Assembly: GCF_964246085.1 (NCBI RefSeq)
Contig: NZ_CAXTPD010000036.1
DNA: 36,591 nt
Strand: one strand, 5' to 3'
Source: Brotaphodocola sp003480315
GTDB taxonomy: Bacteria > Bacillota > Clostridia > Lachnospirales > Lachnospiraceae
Shown here: in pieces, positions 7,311-16,152 of the stretch
Numbering within the stretch: the stretch's first letter is position 1
Layout of the letters: every line of letters begins with the position of its first letter
Translations under genes and position numbers: made by a program
Notes under the pieces: model-generated
Seen by the model: only the letters and a program-made list of their open reading frames with translations
The model's database searches: none
Told to the model about the DNA's origin: nothing

Positions 7311-8234
7311 ATGAGACATTTGTTGAATCCGTTGGATTTTTCCGTTGAAGAGACCAACGAGTTATTGACACTGGCATCCGATATCGAACACAACCTCAAA
7401 AAATATGCTCACGTTTGTGATGGCAAGAAACTGGCTACTCTTTTCTATGAACCAAGTACAAGAACCCGTCTTAGCTTTGAATCCGCTATGTTAAGCTTAG
7501 GTGGCAGCGTACTTGGTTTTTCTTCGGCCAATTCCAGCTCCGCATCAAAAGGCGAGAGTGTTGCAGATACCATCCGCATGATTTCCTGCTACGCAGATAT
7601 TGCTGCCATGCGTCATCCGAAAGAGGGTTCTGCACTGGTTGCTTCCATGCATTCCCGGATTCCGGTCATCAACGCAGGGGACGGCGGACATCAGCATCCG
7701 ACCCAGACCCTGACCGATTTAATGACCATTCGTTCCTTAAAGGGCCGTCTGGACAACTTAACCATCGGTCTTTGCGGAGACTTAAAGTTCGGCCGTACCG
7801 TTCATTCCCTGATCAACGCTATGGTCCGCTACCCGAATGTCCGTTTCGTACTCATTTCCCCGGACGAGTTAAAGGTTCCGGAATATATCCGTGATGATGT
7901 GCTCCGCGCAAAGGGCATTGAGTTCAAGGAAGTCAGCAACCTGGATGAAGCAATCCCGGAGCTTGATATCCTCTACATGACCCGTGTTCAGAAAGAACGT
8001 TTCTTCAACGAGGAGGATTACATCCGCTTAAAAGACAGCTACATTCTGGACAAGGCAAAAATGGCACTGGCTAAGGACGACATGTACGTGCTGCATCCGC
8101 TCCCGCGTGTAAATGAGATCTCTACTGAGGTGGATAACGACCCGAGAGCAGCTTACTTCAAGCAGGCTCAGTACGGTGTATATGTTCGTATGGCTCTGAT
8201 CATGACTTTACTGGAGGTGGAAAAACCATGTTAA
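7311..8234 (+). CDS. pyrB: Aspartate carbamoyltransferase catalytic subunit
   Basis: Joins carbamoyl phosphate and L-aspartate to carbamoyl aspartate, first committed step of pyrimidine synthesis. The 307-aa length is normal. Carbamoyl-phosphate binding motif STRTRLSFESAM lies near residues 51-62, GDGGHQHPTQTLTD near 122-135 and the aspartate-binding RVQKERF and HPLPR later. AAAGGAGATACGTT precedes the ATG. It overlaps pyrI by 7 nt, giving the E. coli-type pyrBI two-subunit arrangement. Other pyr genes are not in the window. Confidence 0.97.
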   Translation: MRHLLNPLDFSVEETNELLTLASDIEHNLKKYAHVCDGKKLATLFYEPSTRTRLSFESAMLSLGGSVLGFSSANSSSASKGESVADTIRMISCYADIAAMRHPKEGSALVASMHSRIPVINAGDGGHQHPTQTLTDLMTIRSLKGRLDNLTIGLCGDLKFGRTVHSLINAMVRYPNVRFVLISPDELKVPEYIRDDVLRAKGIEFKEVSNLDEAIPELDILYMTRVQKERFFNEEDYIRLKDSYILDKAKMALAKDDMYVLHPLPRVNEISTEVDNDPRAAYFKQAQYGVYVRMALIMTLLEVEKPC

Positions 8235-8662
8235 ATATCAGTGGATTACAGGAAGGCGTTGTTCTGGATCATATTCAGGCTGGCAAAAGCCTTGACATTT
8301 ACTATCACCTTGGTCTTGACCGTCTCACCGACTGTCAGGTAGCCATCATCAAGAACGCGCGAAGCAACAAGATGGGCCGCAAGGACATCATCAAGGTTGA
8401 GGGCCCGATCGACAACATTGATCTGGATGTACTGGGCTACATTGACCACAACATCACCGTCAATGTCATCCGTGACAACAAGATCACCGAGAAAAAAGCC
8501 CTGAAGCTTCCGAAAAAGATCACCAACGTGATCCGCTGCAAGAACCCGCGCTGCATCACCTCCATTGAGCAGGAGCTGCCGCACATCTTCTATCTTGCAG
8601 ATGAAAATACTGAGACTTACCGCTGCATGTACTGCGAAGAGAAATACGGAAAGTCCAAATAA
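8228..8662 (+). CDS. pyrI: Aspartate carbamoyltransferase regulatory subunit
   Basis: The 144-aa regulatory chain binds nucleotides (CTP/UTP inhibition and ATP activation in E. coli) and bridges catalytic trimers. The N-terminal allosteric domain covers about the first 95 residues; the C-terminal zinc domain has the expected four cysteines as CKNPRC and CMYC. The start ATG lies inside the last codons of pyrB (overlap 8228-8234), indicating coupled translation and matched amounts of the two chains. Allosteric control is known for the family; the effectors here are inferred. Confidence 0.96.
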   Translation: MLNISGLQEGVVLDHIQAGKSLDIYYHLGLDRLTDCQVAIIKNARSNKMGRKDIIKVEGPIDNIDLDVLGYIDHNITVNVIRDNKITEKKALKLPKKITNVIRCKNPRCITSIEQELPHIFYLADENTETYRCMYCEEKYGKSK

Positions 8663-8681
8663 CTTTATTTTCTGAATGTTA

Positions 8682-8724
8682 AAAGGAGTATGGCCTGAGA
8701 AATCCGGTCATACTCCTTTATTAT
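8682..8724. terminator. Bidirectional terminator between pyrI and the HAD gene
   Basis: AAAGGAGTATGGCC pairs with GGTCATACTCCTTT across a short loop. A T-rich tract (TTTATTATT) follows on the plus strand and TTTTAAC on the minus strand, so it can serve both convergent genes. Confidence 0.85.
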
Positions 8725-8733
8725 TGTCTGATT

Positions 8734-9384
8734 TTACAGTTTTCTCAGAATGCTGCCCAATTCCTCCACAGTCTCAGCAATATGGCAGGCCCCGGCGTTT
8801 TCCAGTTCAGCGCGGCTTCCGTAGCCGTAGAGGACGCCAACCGATTCCATGTGGTTCTGCGCTGCTCCGATCATGTCGTTTTCGCGGTCTCCGATCATGA
8901 CGATCTCAGCCGGATTGGTAAGCCCGCAGCTTTCCATGACATAGCGGATCACATCCCCCTTATGGATTCTGTTCTCTCCCATATCAGCTCCGCCAATCAT
9001 CTCAAAATACTCTGCCAGCCCAAAATGCTCTATGATCTTCACAGAATACTGCTCCGGCTTTGAGGTTGCCACATAAAGCTTATAGCCTTCTTTTTTCAGG
9101 CTTCCGAGAAGCTCCGGTATGCCCGGGTAAACGGCATTTTCAAACATCCCCTTAGCCTCAAAGTACTCACGGTAAATGCCCACGGATTTTCTGGCCTTTT
9201 CATGATCGAAGCCATAGTATTTCATAAAGCTGTCCACCAGGGGCGGACCCACAAACACATTCAGACTGCTCTTATCCTGCACGGAAATACCATAGTGATT
9301 CAGCGCATATTCCACAGAATTGGTGATTCCTTCTGCCGAATCGGTGAGCGTTCCATCCAGATCAAAAAAGATATATTTTTTCAT
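8734..9384 (-). CDS. HAD-family phosphatase (phosphoglycolate phosphatase/5'-nucleotidase-like)
   Basis: A 216-aa HAD hydrolase with class-I cap. Motif I is FFDLDGTLTDSAEGI (two catalytic Asp), motif II is VATSKP, motif III Lys lies around IHKGDVIRY, and motif IV is MIGDRENDMIGA. AAAGGAGGAACT precedes the ATG. Related clostridial proteins are annotated as phosphoglycolate phosphatase or 5'-nucleotidase (pyrophosphatase-like); the substrate cannot be assigned. It lies between pyrI (convergent) and pckA (upstream on the same strand, separated by a terminator), so it is probably a single-gene unit. Confidence 0.85.
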   Translation of the reverse strand: MKKYIFFDLDGTLTDSAEGITNSVEYALNHYGISVQDKSSLNVFVGPPLVDSFMKYYGFDHEKARKSVGIYREYFEAKGMFENAVYPGIPELLGSLKKEGYKLYVATSKPEQYSVKIIEHFGLAEYFEMIGGADMGENRIHKGDVIRYVMESCGLTNPAEIVMIGDRENDMIGAAQNHMESVGVLYGYGSRAELENAGACHIAETVEELGSILRKL

Positions 9385-9426
9385 AGTTCCTCCTTTTCTT
9401 TTCCTGTCGTTCTAACAGTATAGCAG

Positions 9427-9461
9427 AAAAAAGGAAAAGCTGCCACAGGGACAGCTTTTCC
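9427..9461 (-). terminator. pckA terminator
   Basis: On the minus strand GGAAAAGCTG pairs with CAGCTTTTCC and is followed by TTTTTT (9427-9432). It lies about 30 nt after the pckA stop. Confidence 0.85.
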
Positions 9462-9492
9462 AGATAAATTGCGATATGCAATTGTGTCGTGA

Positions 9493-11103
9493 TTAGATCT
9501 GTGGACCAGCTGCAACCAGAGCCTTGCCTGCTGCGTTGCCTTCATATTTTGCGAAGTTCTTGGTGAAACGCTGTGCCAGGTCTTTTGCCTTGGTCTCCCA
9601 CTCAGCAGCATCTGCGTAGGTATCTCTCGGATCGAGGATGCCGGTGTCTACGCCCGGAAGCTCGGTCGGGATCTCGAAGTTGAAGTACGGAAGCTGTTTG
9701 GTCGGTGCAGCGTTGATGGAACCGTTTAAGATCGCATCGATGATGCCGCGGGTATCCTTGATGGAGATACGCTTGCCGGTACCGTTCCAGCCAGTGTTAA
9801 CAAGGTATGCTTTCGCGCCGCTCTTCTCCATCTTCTTAACGAGCTCTTCTGCGTACTTGGTCGGATGCAGCTCCAGGAATGCCTGGCCGAAGCAAGCGGA
9901 GAAGGTCGGGGTCGGCTCAGTAATACCGCGCTCGGTACCTGCTAACTTAGCAGTGAAACCGGACAGGAAGTAGTACTGGGTCTGCTCCGGAGTCAGAATG
10001 GATACTGGCGGAAGTACGCCGAATGCATCTGCGGACAGGAAGATCACGTTCTTAGCTGCCGGTGCTGCGGAGATCGGACGCACAATGTTCTTGATATGGT
10101 CGATCGGGTAAGATACACGGGTATTCTCGGTTACGCTCTTGTCTGCGAAATCAATCTTGCCTTCTGCGTCAAGGGTTACGTTCTCAAGCAGTGCGTTTCT
10201 CTTGATTGCGTTGTAGATATCCGGCTCGGAATCCTTGTCGAGGTTGATAACCTTTGCGTAGCAGCCGCCCTCGAAGTTGAATACGCCGTTGTCGTCCCAG
10301 CCGTGCTCGTCATCACCGATGAGGAGACGCTTCGGGTCGGTAGAAAGAGTGGTCTTTCCGGTACCGGACAGACCGAAGAAGATAGCGGTATTCTCACCGT
10401 TTAAGTCAGTATTAGCGGAGCAGTGCATGGAAGCGATGCCCTTTAACGGCAGGTAGTAGTTCATCATGGAGAACATACCCTTCTTCATCTCGCCGCCGTA
10501 CCAGGTGTTAACGATAACCTGCTCACGGCTGGTGATGTTGAATACAACTGCGGTCTCAGAGTTTAAGCCCAGCTCTTTGTAGTTTTCCACTTTTGCCTTG
10601 GATGCGTTGTAAACAACGAAGTCCGGCTTGAAATTCTTCAGCTCTTCAGCGGTTGGCTTAATGAACATGTTGGTAACAAAGTGTGCCTGCCATGCAACCT
10701 CTACGATGAAACGGATAGCCATGCGGGTATCTTTGTTTGCGCCGCAGAATGCATCGACTACGAACAGTCTCTTGTTGGAGAGCTCTTTCTTGGCGATTTC
10801 CTTAACAGCTTCCCATGCCTCTTTGCTTGCCGGATGGTTGTCGTTTTTGTACTCGTCGGAGGTCCACCAAACGGTGTCCTTGGAGTTCTCGTCCATAACG
10901 ATATATTTGTCTTTAGGTGAACGACCTGTATAGATACCAGTCATAACGTTGACAGCGCCAAGCTCGCTGACCTGTCCCTTCTCATATCCTTCCAGAGTCT
11001 CTTTGGTCTCTTCCTCAAATAACATCTCATAAGAAGGATTGTAAACCACCTCAGTGGTTCCGGTAATACCATACTGACTTAAATCGATATTTGCCATCTT
11101 CAT
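9493..11103 (-). CDS. pckA: Phosphoenolpyruvate carboxykinase (ATP)
   Basis: Interconverts oxaloacetate + ATP and PEP + CO2 + ADP. At 536 aa it fits the ATP-dependent family. The P-loop is GLSGTGKTTLS, followed by metal-binding LIGDDEHGWDDNGVFNFEGG, and the N-terminal substrate region TGRSPKDKYIV. Two possible starts occur, ATG at 11103 and ATG at 11097 two codons later; a GAGAGG site is 4 nt before the first and 10 nt before the second, so both are possible. In fermenting anaerobes the enzyme often fixes CO2 onto PEP rather than serving gluconeogenesis; direction here is not known. It has its own promoter and terminator. Confidence 0.97.
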   Translation of the reverse strand: MKMANIDLSQYGITGTTEVVYNPSYEMLFEEETKETLEGYEKGQVSELGAVNVMTGIYTGRSPKDKYIVMDENSKDTVWWTSDEYKNDNHPASKEAWEAVKEIAKKELSNKRLFVVDAFCGANKDTRMAIRFIVEVAWQAHFVTNMFIKPTAEELKNFKPDFVVYNASKAKVENYKELGLNSETAVVFNITSREQVIVNTWYGGEMKKGMFSMMNYYLPLKGIASMHCSANTDLNGENTAIFFGLSGTGKTTLSTDPKRLLIGDDEHGWDDNGVFNFEGGCYAKVINLDKDSEPDIYNAIKRNALLENVTLDAEGKIDFADKSVTENTRVSYPIDHIKNIVRPISAAPAAKNVIFLSADAFGVLPPVSILTPEQTQYYFLSGFTAKLAGTERGITEPTPTFSACFGQAFLELHPTKYAEELVKKMEKSGAKAYLVNTGWNGTGKRISIKDTRGIIDAILNGSINAAPTKQLPYFNFEIPTELPGVDTGILDPRDTYADAAEWETKAKDLAQRFTKNFAKYEGNAAGKALVAAGPQI

Positions 11104-11154
11104 TCAGCCTCTCTTTCACTTTACTCGATATAATTTTTACCGAAATTCGCGTTT

Positions 11155-11183
11155 ATTATCTCATTGTGTGAAGAAAAAGTCAA
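11155..11183 (-). promoter_or_regulatory. pckA: pckA promoter
   Basis: On the minus strand -35 TTGACT (11178-11183) and -10 GATAAT (11155-11160) are 17 nt apart, leaving a leader of about 45 nt. Strong sigma-A type. The rest of the 245-nt gap holds only the terminator of the next gene. Confidence 0.75.
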
Positions 11184-11276
11184 TATTTGGAATTAAAATT
11201 TCCATAACAAAATGCGCATGCAGCCCATAAGTTTTGAATTATGTATACAGTGTTTTTTCAAATTTTCCCTTATGCA

Positions 11277-11307
11277 CAAAAAGGAACTCCAGCCGGACTT
11301 CCTTTTC
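11277..11307 (-). terminator. Terminator after the SleB-like gene
   Basis: On the minus strand AAAAGGAAGTCC pairs imperfectly with GGAGTTCCTTTT (one G-G mismatch) and is followed by TTTTTGTG. Confidence 0.6.
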
Positions 11308-11348
11308 GTTTTTATGCTGCATAACGCTATTTACATGTTTATGTTTAC

Positions 11349-12263
11349 TTATTTAAAGAACTCATGCTTTTCGTGCTGGAACAGGTAGGTCAGATGATGG
11401 TCGAACCAGCTTACATTGCCGGAACGGGACCGGATACGGTTCATAAAGAACAGCGCCCCCTGAGAATAATCCTCTCCGGAAAGTGCCCGGTTCACGGCTT
11501 CCACCGTCTTCTCCGATACGCTGCAGCTGTTTAAGCGCCCGTCGCTGACCGGGGAAAACTGAGAACGCTGATAAACCACATCCGTGATGGTTGACGGGAA
11601 CTCTGCGTCCCGCACACGGTTTAAAATGACATTGGCTACCAGGATTCTTCCCTGCATGTCGCATCCGCCTGCCTCTGCTTCCACGATGCGCTTTAAAATC
11701 TCATAGTCCTGATCGGAAAATGAGATGACTGAGGATGCGCGGACTGCTTCTGCGGCCGCATGACGGCGCTCCTCTTCCGCTTTTCTGGCAGCCTCTTCCT
11801 CTGCCTGTCTGCGGCGTTCTTCCTCGACACGCTCGATTTCCTGTGCGGTCTCTTCAATGACCGCCTTTTGTTCCTGACGTACAGCATTCTGTTCCTGTAC
11901 TGTTCTTGCTATTGTATTGCCCACAAGGAGCTGGCCATTTTTCAAATTGTCAGGATCTGTAAGACGCAGTTGTACCTTTGCTTCCGTTAACAGTTGCGTT
12001 TCCCCAGATACTTCTTCCGCGGCCTCCTCCGGTGCTTCCGTTTCCGGAGTCTCTCCGTCTGAGGTCTCAGCGTATGCAGTCAGGGCATTGTGTCCGCCTG
12101 CCGCAAATCCGGCTGAGGAAAAAGTCATTACGGCTACCACGGCAGTTCCGGCCATGATCACAGCCGCACTGCGGTATAAGCGCTTGGTCATGTTCACCAC
12201 CGGGGTGAATATGTTTTTTACCAGCTGGCACACCGCCTGGAGAAATGAGCAAAATGGATACAT
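11349..12263 (-). CDS. SleB/CwlJ-like cell-wall hydrolase with membrane anchor
   Basis: A 304-aa protein. A hydrophobic segment at about residues 33-53 (signal peptide or anchor) is followed by an acidic Thr/Glu-rich linker, a Glu/Arg-rich coiled coil at about 120-170 (EERRRQAEEEAARKAEEERR) and a C-terminal Hydrolase_2 domain (about 185-304) with LKRIVEAEAGGCDMQGRIL, VANVILNRV and FMNRIRSRSG. Proteins with this domain cleave peptidoglycan, in spore cortex (SleB) or during growth; Lachnospiraceae often carry several. AAAGGAGTAGAAT precedes the ATG. Monocistronic with a near-perfect promoter. Whether it is sporulation-specific is doubtful since the promoter is sigma-A-like. Confidence 0.85.
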   Translation of the reverse strand: MYPFCSFLQAVCQLVKNIFTPVVNMTKRLYRSAAVIMAGTAVVAVMTFSSAGFAAGGHNALTAYAETSDGETPETEAPEEAAEEVSGETQLLTEAKVQLRLTDPDNLKNGQLLVGNTIARTVQEQNAVRQEQKAVIEETAQEIERVEEERRRQAEEEAARKAEEERRHAAAEAVRASSVISFSDQDYEILKRIVEAEAGGCDMQGRILVANVILNRVRDAEFPSTITDVVYQRSQFSPVSDGRLNSCSVSEKTVEAVNRALSGEDYSQGALFFMNRIRSRSGNVSWFDHHLTYLFQHEKHEFFK

Positions 12264-12364
12264 ATTCTACTCCTTTCAATCAAGTGATTCCCTAAAAATG
12301 GTATATTTTTGACTCAAAGTGGGAGTTAAGTCCTGAAATCACTCATTTCTTTGTGACAGGCGAT

Positions 12365-12394
12365 ATTATAGTGGGGGACAAGTAAAACTGTCAA
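12365..12394 (-). promoter_or_regulatory. Consensus sigma-A promoter of the SleB-like gene
   Basis: On the minus strand -35 TTGACA (12389-12394) and -10 TATAAT (12365-12370) both match the consensus exactly, with an 18-nt spacer. The leader is about 100 nt. The other half of this 346-nt gap, 12395-12560, is AT-rich with nothing recognised. Confidence 0.85.
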
Positions 12395-12560
12395 TAAGTT
12401 TTTCACACTTTTGTCATATCTGCCATCCGGAATTTTCAGGAATTTTCCCTTTTCTATAGCTTTGCACAAAGATCCTGCTTATAAACCGGTGCTTTTTTGT
12501 TTCATATTTCTTTCGAAGTGTTAAGTAATTATTACATTTTTGTTAATTATACCGTCACAA

Positions 12561-12590
12561 AAAAAGAGTCGAACAACGTCGACTCTTTTT
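12561..12590 (-). terminator. Terminator after ybaK
   Basis: Perfect 12-bp stem AAAAAGAGTCGA / TCGACTCTTTTT with a 6-nt loop, about 20 nt after the ybaK stop; T-runs on both strands. It closes the leuDCDC-ybaK operon. Confidence 0.9.
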
Positions 12591-12609
12591 TATGTAAATC
12601 ATTTTTAAA

Positions 12610-13098
12610 TTATTCGATGGTAAGGCTGGCATATTCTGCCTCCGTGTAGGCTTTTAAATCTTCCGGATTTAAGATCACCTGAGCGCCGCGAATGCCGGCA
12701 CTGACGGCAATTTCATCAAATAAAACTGCTGTTTCTTCTATATAAGTAGGAAACTTTTTCTTCATGCCAATAGGAGAACAGCCACCCCGGATATAGCCGG
12801 TGGTCGGAAGCAGTTCCTTCATGGGAAGCATCTCCACCTTCTTGTCTCCGACGGCTCTGGCAACCTTCTTTAAATCCAGTTCTTCCGCTACCGGAATGCA
12901 GCAGACCAGAAATCCCCGCTTTTCCCCTTTTAAGACCAGGGTTTTGAATACGCTGTCCGGATCTTCTCCGATCTGGTTTGCTACGTGGATACCTGAGAGG
13001 TCATTCTCATCCACTTCGTACTCCTGAACGCGGTATGCAATACCTGCCGCATCCAGAAGACGCATCACGTTTGTTTTGTCCTGTTTTTGCTGTTTCAT
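12610..13098 (-). CDS. ybaK: YbaK/EbsC-type Cys-tRNA(Pro) deacylase
   Basis: A 162-aa trans-editing factor of the YbaK family, which hydrolyses Cys mischarged on tRNA-Pro (and sometimes other misacylated tRNAs). Visible features are VFKTLVLKGEKRGFLVCCIP (the conserved Lys near residue 52), the glycine loop TGYIRGGCSPIGMKKKFP and the terminal RGAQVILNPEDL. It starts 3 nt after the second leuC stop, with GGAG upstream, so it is probably the last gene of the leu operon although it has no obvious role in leucine synthesis. Confidence 0.9.
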   Translation of the reverse strand: MKQQKQDKTNVMRLLDAAGIAYRVQEYEVDENDLSGIHVANQIGEDPDSVFKTLVLKGEKRGFLVCCIPVAEELDLKKVARAVGDKKVEMLPMKELLPTTGYIRGGCSPIGMKKKFPTYIEETAVLFDEIAVSAGIRGAQVILNPEDLKAYTEAEYASLTIE

Positions 13099-13101
13099 AA
13101 G

Positions 13102-14349
13102 TTATTTCTCCGGAATTACGATTTTGCCGGCAACCGCGCAGGCTGCAGCAGTTTTTGGGGAGGCCAGGTAAATTTCCACCTTTGAGGTTCCCATGCGGCC
13201 CAGAAAGTTGCGGTTGTTGGTAGCAACCACGCGCTCACCGTCGCTTAAGATGCCTCCGGTCCGTCCGCAGCAGAGTCCACAGCCCGGATGCGTTACGATG
13301 GCGCCTGCTTCCACAAGCGTCCTGATCACGCCGCAGGCCGCTGCCTCCTGGTACACCTTACGGCTGGCCGGTGTGACAATGAGCTTCACATACGGAGCCA
13401 CGCTCTTTCCCTTTAAAATTTCAGCGGCTGCCTGCAGATCCTCCAGACGGCCGTTGGTGCAGGAGCCGATGAAGACCTGGTCTATGACGGTGCCCTCCAG
13501 CTCGCTGACGCTGCGGATCTTGTCCACCTGGGACGGGCATGCCATAACCGGCACAAAGTCCTCTGCCTTATAATGAAGCTCCTTTAAGTAAATAGCGTCC
13601 GGATCACCTGCCAGGCTCTTCTGGAAATCATCCAGTTGAATCTCACAGTATTCCTCTGTTTTCTCATCCGGAGTAAACAGCGCGCACTTGGCTCCGGCCT
13701 CAATGGCCATGTTTGCCATCGTGGTACGGCTGGCAATACTCATGCTCTTTACGGCAGAGCCGGTAAACTCCAGGGCACGGTAGGTTGCTCCGTCTGCGCC
13801 AAGATCACCGATGAGGCGCAGGATCACATCTTTGGACATGACATTGGATGGAAGCTCGCCATCGATCACAACCTTGATCGTCTCCGGCACCTTGACCCAG
13901 AGAGTTCCGGTGCCCAGAATGGAAGCCATCTCGGTGTAGCCGATGCCGGTGGAGAATGCTCCCACACAGCCGTAGGTGGTAGTGTGGCTGTCCGTTCCGA
14001 ACACTACATGCCCCGGCTTTACATAGCCTGCCTCCGTCATCAGCTGATGGCAGATGCCGTCACTTCTGTGAATATTTTTGATGCCATACTGCTCTACAAA
14101 TGCGTCTCCCACGCGGAAATGGCGGGTGTCGTCCTGCTGGCTAGCCGGAACCAGATGATCATAGATCAGAACAACCTTATCCGGATCCCATACCTTGGCA
14201 AAGCCCATCTCGTGGAACTTGTCCACGATAAAGGGGATCATGATGTCATCTAACATGACGCGGTCCACGTTCACGGTCACAATATCCCCCGGCTTTACCG
14301 CTTTGCCGGTATTGTGTGATAAAATTTTTTCAATAATTGTCTGTCCCAT
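13102..14349 (-). CDS. leuC: Isopropylmalate dehydratase-like large subunit, second copy (LeuC2/HacA class)
   Basis: A 415-aa aconitase-superfamily large subunit. The [4Fe-4S] ligands are visible as Cys297 in IGSCTNGR and Cys357/Cys360 in HPGCGLC, a C-X59-C-X2-C pattern; HSDTT-like substrate motif appears as GTDSHTTTYG. It belongs to the short (about 415-420 aa) LeuC2/homoaconitase-like class, not the 470-aa E. coli type. AGGAGGATAGT precedes the ATG. It pairs with the leuD just upstream (9 nt). Members of this class act on 3-isopropylmalate, citramalate, homocitrate or dimethylmalate; the branched-chain context favours isopropylmalate or citramalate, but the true substrate of each of the two pairs is unresolved. 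Confidence 0.88.
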   Translation of the reverse strand: MGQTIIEKILSHNTGKAVKPGDIVTVNVDRVMLDDIMIPFIVDKFHEMGFAKVWDPDKVVLIYDHLVPASQQDDTRHFRVGDAFVEQYGIKNIHRSDGICHQLMTEAGYVKPGHVVFGTDSHTTTYGCVGAFSTGIGYTEMASILGTGTLWVKVPETIKVVIDGELPSNVMSKDVILRLIGDLGADGATYRALEFTGSAVKSMSIASRTTMANMAIEAGAKCALFTPDEKTEEYCEIQLDDFQKSLAGDPDAIYLKELHYKAEDFVPVMACPSQVDKIRSVSELEGTVIDQVFIGSCTNGRLEDLQAAAEILKGKSVAPYVKLIVTPASRKVYQEAAACGVIRTLVEAGAIVTHPGCGLCCGRTGGILSDGERVVATNNRNFLGRMGTSKVEIYLASPKTAAACAVAGKIVIPEK

Positions 14350-14358
14350 ACTATCCTC

Positions 14359-14850
14359 CTAATCCAGTCCGTTGCGCCTGCGCATGGCCTTGACCAGGCC
14401 GCCGGCCTCAATGATCTCCATCAGGTTCTCCGGCAGGGAAGCGATCGGGTATTTTTTACCGTTGTAGTCCACATCCTCGTTCACGGTCACGGTGATCGTG
14501 TCACCCTCTTTTACTACATCATGAAGCTCCGGCTGTTCCAGCAGAAGCAGACCGTTATTTAACGCGTTGCGGTAGAAAATGCGGGCAAAGGACTTCGCAA
14601 TGATGCAGGGAATACCCAGTGCCTTGATCACCTCCGGCGCCTGCTCTCTGGAAGATCCGCAGCCGAAGTTCTTTCCTGCTACAATGATGTCTCCCGGCTG
14701 GATCTGACCCGCAAGCTCCGGGCGAAGCGGGGAGAAGCCGTACTGTTTCATATCTTCAATGGTCTTTAAGGCCAGGTATTCCGTCGGGATGATGATGTCG
14801 GTGTCGATGTCATCGCCCAGGACCCAGACCTTTCCGGTATATTGTGCCAT
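14359..14850 (-). CDS. leuD: Isopropylmalate dehydratase-like small subunit, second copy
   Basis: A 163-aa swivel-domain subunit with the DDIDTDIIIPTEYL start region, the active-site NFGCGSSREQAP (about residues 61-72) and AKSFARIFYRNALNNGLLLL. The specificity loop after the YL motif reads YLALKTIEDM; homoaconitases usually have Arg in this loop (YLRT), which is absent, so a hydrophobic side chain such as isopropyl or methyl is favoured. AAGAGG lies upstream of the ATG. A 49-nt gap separates it from the preceding leuC, the largest in the operon. Confidence 0.88.
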   Translation of the reverse strand: MAQYTGKVWVLGDDIDTDIIIPTEYLALKTIEDMKQYGFSPLRPELAGQIQPGDIIVAGKNFGCGSSREQAPEVIKALGIPCIIAKSFARIFYRNALNNGLLLLEQPELHDVVKEGDTITVTVNEDVDYNGKKYPIASLPENLMEIIEAGGLVKAMRRRNGLD

Positions 14851-14899
14851 AGTGGTATCCTCTTATTTTCTCGATATAATATTATGTAGTGATTAATTC

Positions 14900-16150
14900 T
14901 TACAGCATGTCAGCGGTACAGATCTCACCCTTTACGGCGGAAGCCGCTACGGTAGCCGCAGAACCAAGGTAAACCTTGGAGCTCGGATGTCCGGCACGTC
15001 CCTTGAAATTACGGGTGCCGGTACTGATCAGAACCTCATTCTCGCCGATCACGCCCTGGCAGCTGCCCCAGCAGACACTGCAGTTCGGGTTCATGACAAT
15101 GGCGCCGCTCTCCATAAAGATCTGGATCAGCCCCTCATCCAATGCCTGTAAATAAACCTCCCGGCTGGCCGGAACCACCAGGAAACGTACATGGTCAGAA
15201 ATCTTCTTTCCTTTTACAATGGCTGCTCCGACACGCAGGTCGTCAATACGGCCATTGTTGCAGGAGCCCAGGAATGCCTCGTCGATGCGGACACCGCAGA
15301 CCTCTTTGGCCGGAACTACATCATCCACAAAATCCGGGCGTGCTGCTACCGGCCGGATTTTCGACAGGTCAAACGTATACTCTCTTGCGTAAACCGCATC
15401 CGCATCACTCCGGAATACAGCCTTCGGCTCACGTCCTCTTGCCTTTAAGTATTCCAGGGCAATCTCATCGGCCTCAAAGATGGCGGTCTTTGCACCGGCC
15501 TCTACAGCCAGGTTGCAGAGCACCATACGGTCATTGACACTTAAGGTCTTTGCGCCGTCTCCGGTGAACTCCATCACCTGATAGTTCACGCCGTTGGCAC
15601 CGATCTGACCGATGATGGTGAGCATTAAATCTCTCGGATATACACCCTCCGGCAACTTGCCGGTCAGGTTGAATTTTACGGTCTCCGGAACTAACACCCA
15701 GGAGGTTCCGGTTACCATGCCGTAGAGCAGATCGGTACAGCCGACGCCGGTACCGAACGCGCCCAGCGCACCATAGGTGCAGGTGTGGCTGTCTGCTCCG
15801 AAGATCAGCTCACCCGGGCAGACATAATGCTCCATCATGATCTGGTGGCATACACCCTTGCCCTCCCAGAAATCAATGTTGTTCTCTCTTGCGAAGTCGC
15901 GCATCTTCTTCTGGGATGCAGCAGTCTTCGGGCTGTCCGCCGGAACATTGTGATCCACGATAAAGACCATCTTCTTCGCATCTGCAATATGTGGATGTTT
16001 TAATTTGTTGTTGTACATATCGACGGTCAGGTGGGTGGTTCCGTCATTGCTCATCATGCGGTCTAAGGTTACGGTATGGATATCTCCTGCCTTTACCTCC
16101 GGCACACCGGCTGCAAGGGCTATGATTTTTTCAGCGATTGTCATTCCCAT
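14900..16150 (-). CDS. leuC: Isopropylmalate dehydratase-like large subunit, first copy
   Basis: A 416-aa LeuC2-class large subunit. Cluster ligands are Cys297 (LGSCNNGR) and Cys357/Cys360 (NPNCSVC), at the same positions as in the downstream copy, but the surroundings differ: GSCNN in place of GSCTN, and CWGSCQGVIG after the last ligand, with an extra Cys. It starts 2 nt after the preceding leuD; AAGGAGG lies 10 nt before the ATG. The two large subunits are clearly diverged paralogues (different N-terminal and substrate-region sequences), so different substrates or oxygen/condition use are possible. Confidence 0.88.
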   Translation of the reverse strand: MGMTIAEKIIALAAGVPEVKAGDIHTVTLDRMMSNDGTTHLTVDMYNNKLKHPHIADAKKMVFIVDHNVPADSPKTAASQKKMRDFARENNIDFWEGKGVCHQIMMEHYVCPGELIFGADSHTCTYGALGAFGTGVGCTDLLYGMVTGTSWVLVPETVKFNLTGKLPEGVYPRDLMLTIIGQIGANGVNYQVMEFTGDGAKTLSVNDRMVLCNLAVEAGAKTAIFEADEIALEYLKARGREPKAVFRSDADAVYAREYTFDLSKIRPVAARPDFVDDVVPAKEVCGVRIDEAFLGSCNNGRIDDLRVGAAIVKGKKISDHVRFLVVPASREVYLQALDEGLIQIFMESGAIVMNPNCSVCWGSCQGVIGENEVLISTGTRNFKGRAGHPSSKVYLGSAATVAASAVKGEICTADML

Positions 16151-16152
16151 GA

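Noticed and set aside
13193..14253. Long plus-strand open frames inside leuC and other genes
   Set aside because: They run opposite to strong conserved coding sequence, lack ribosome-binding sites and family features; shadows of real genes.
11120..14880. Shared CTCGATATAAT string before pckA and in the leuC-leuD gap
   Set aside because: Only 11 nt, differently placed, and AT-rich; most likely coincidence.
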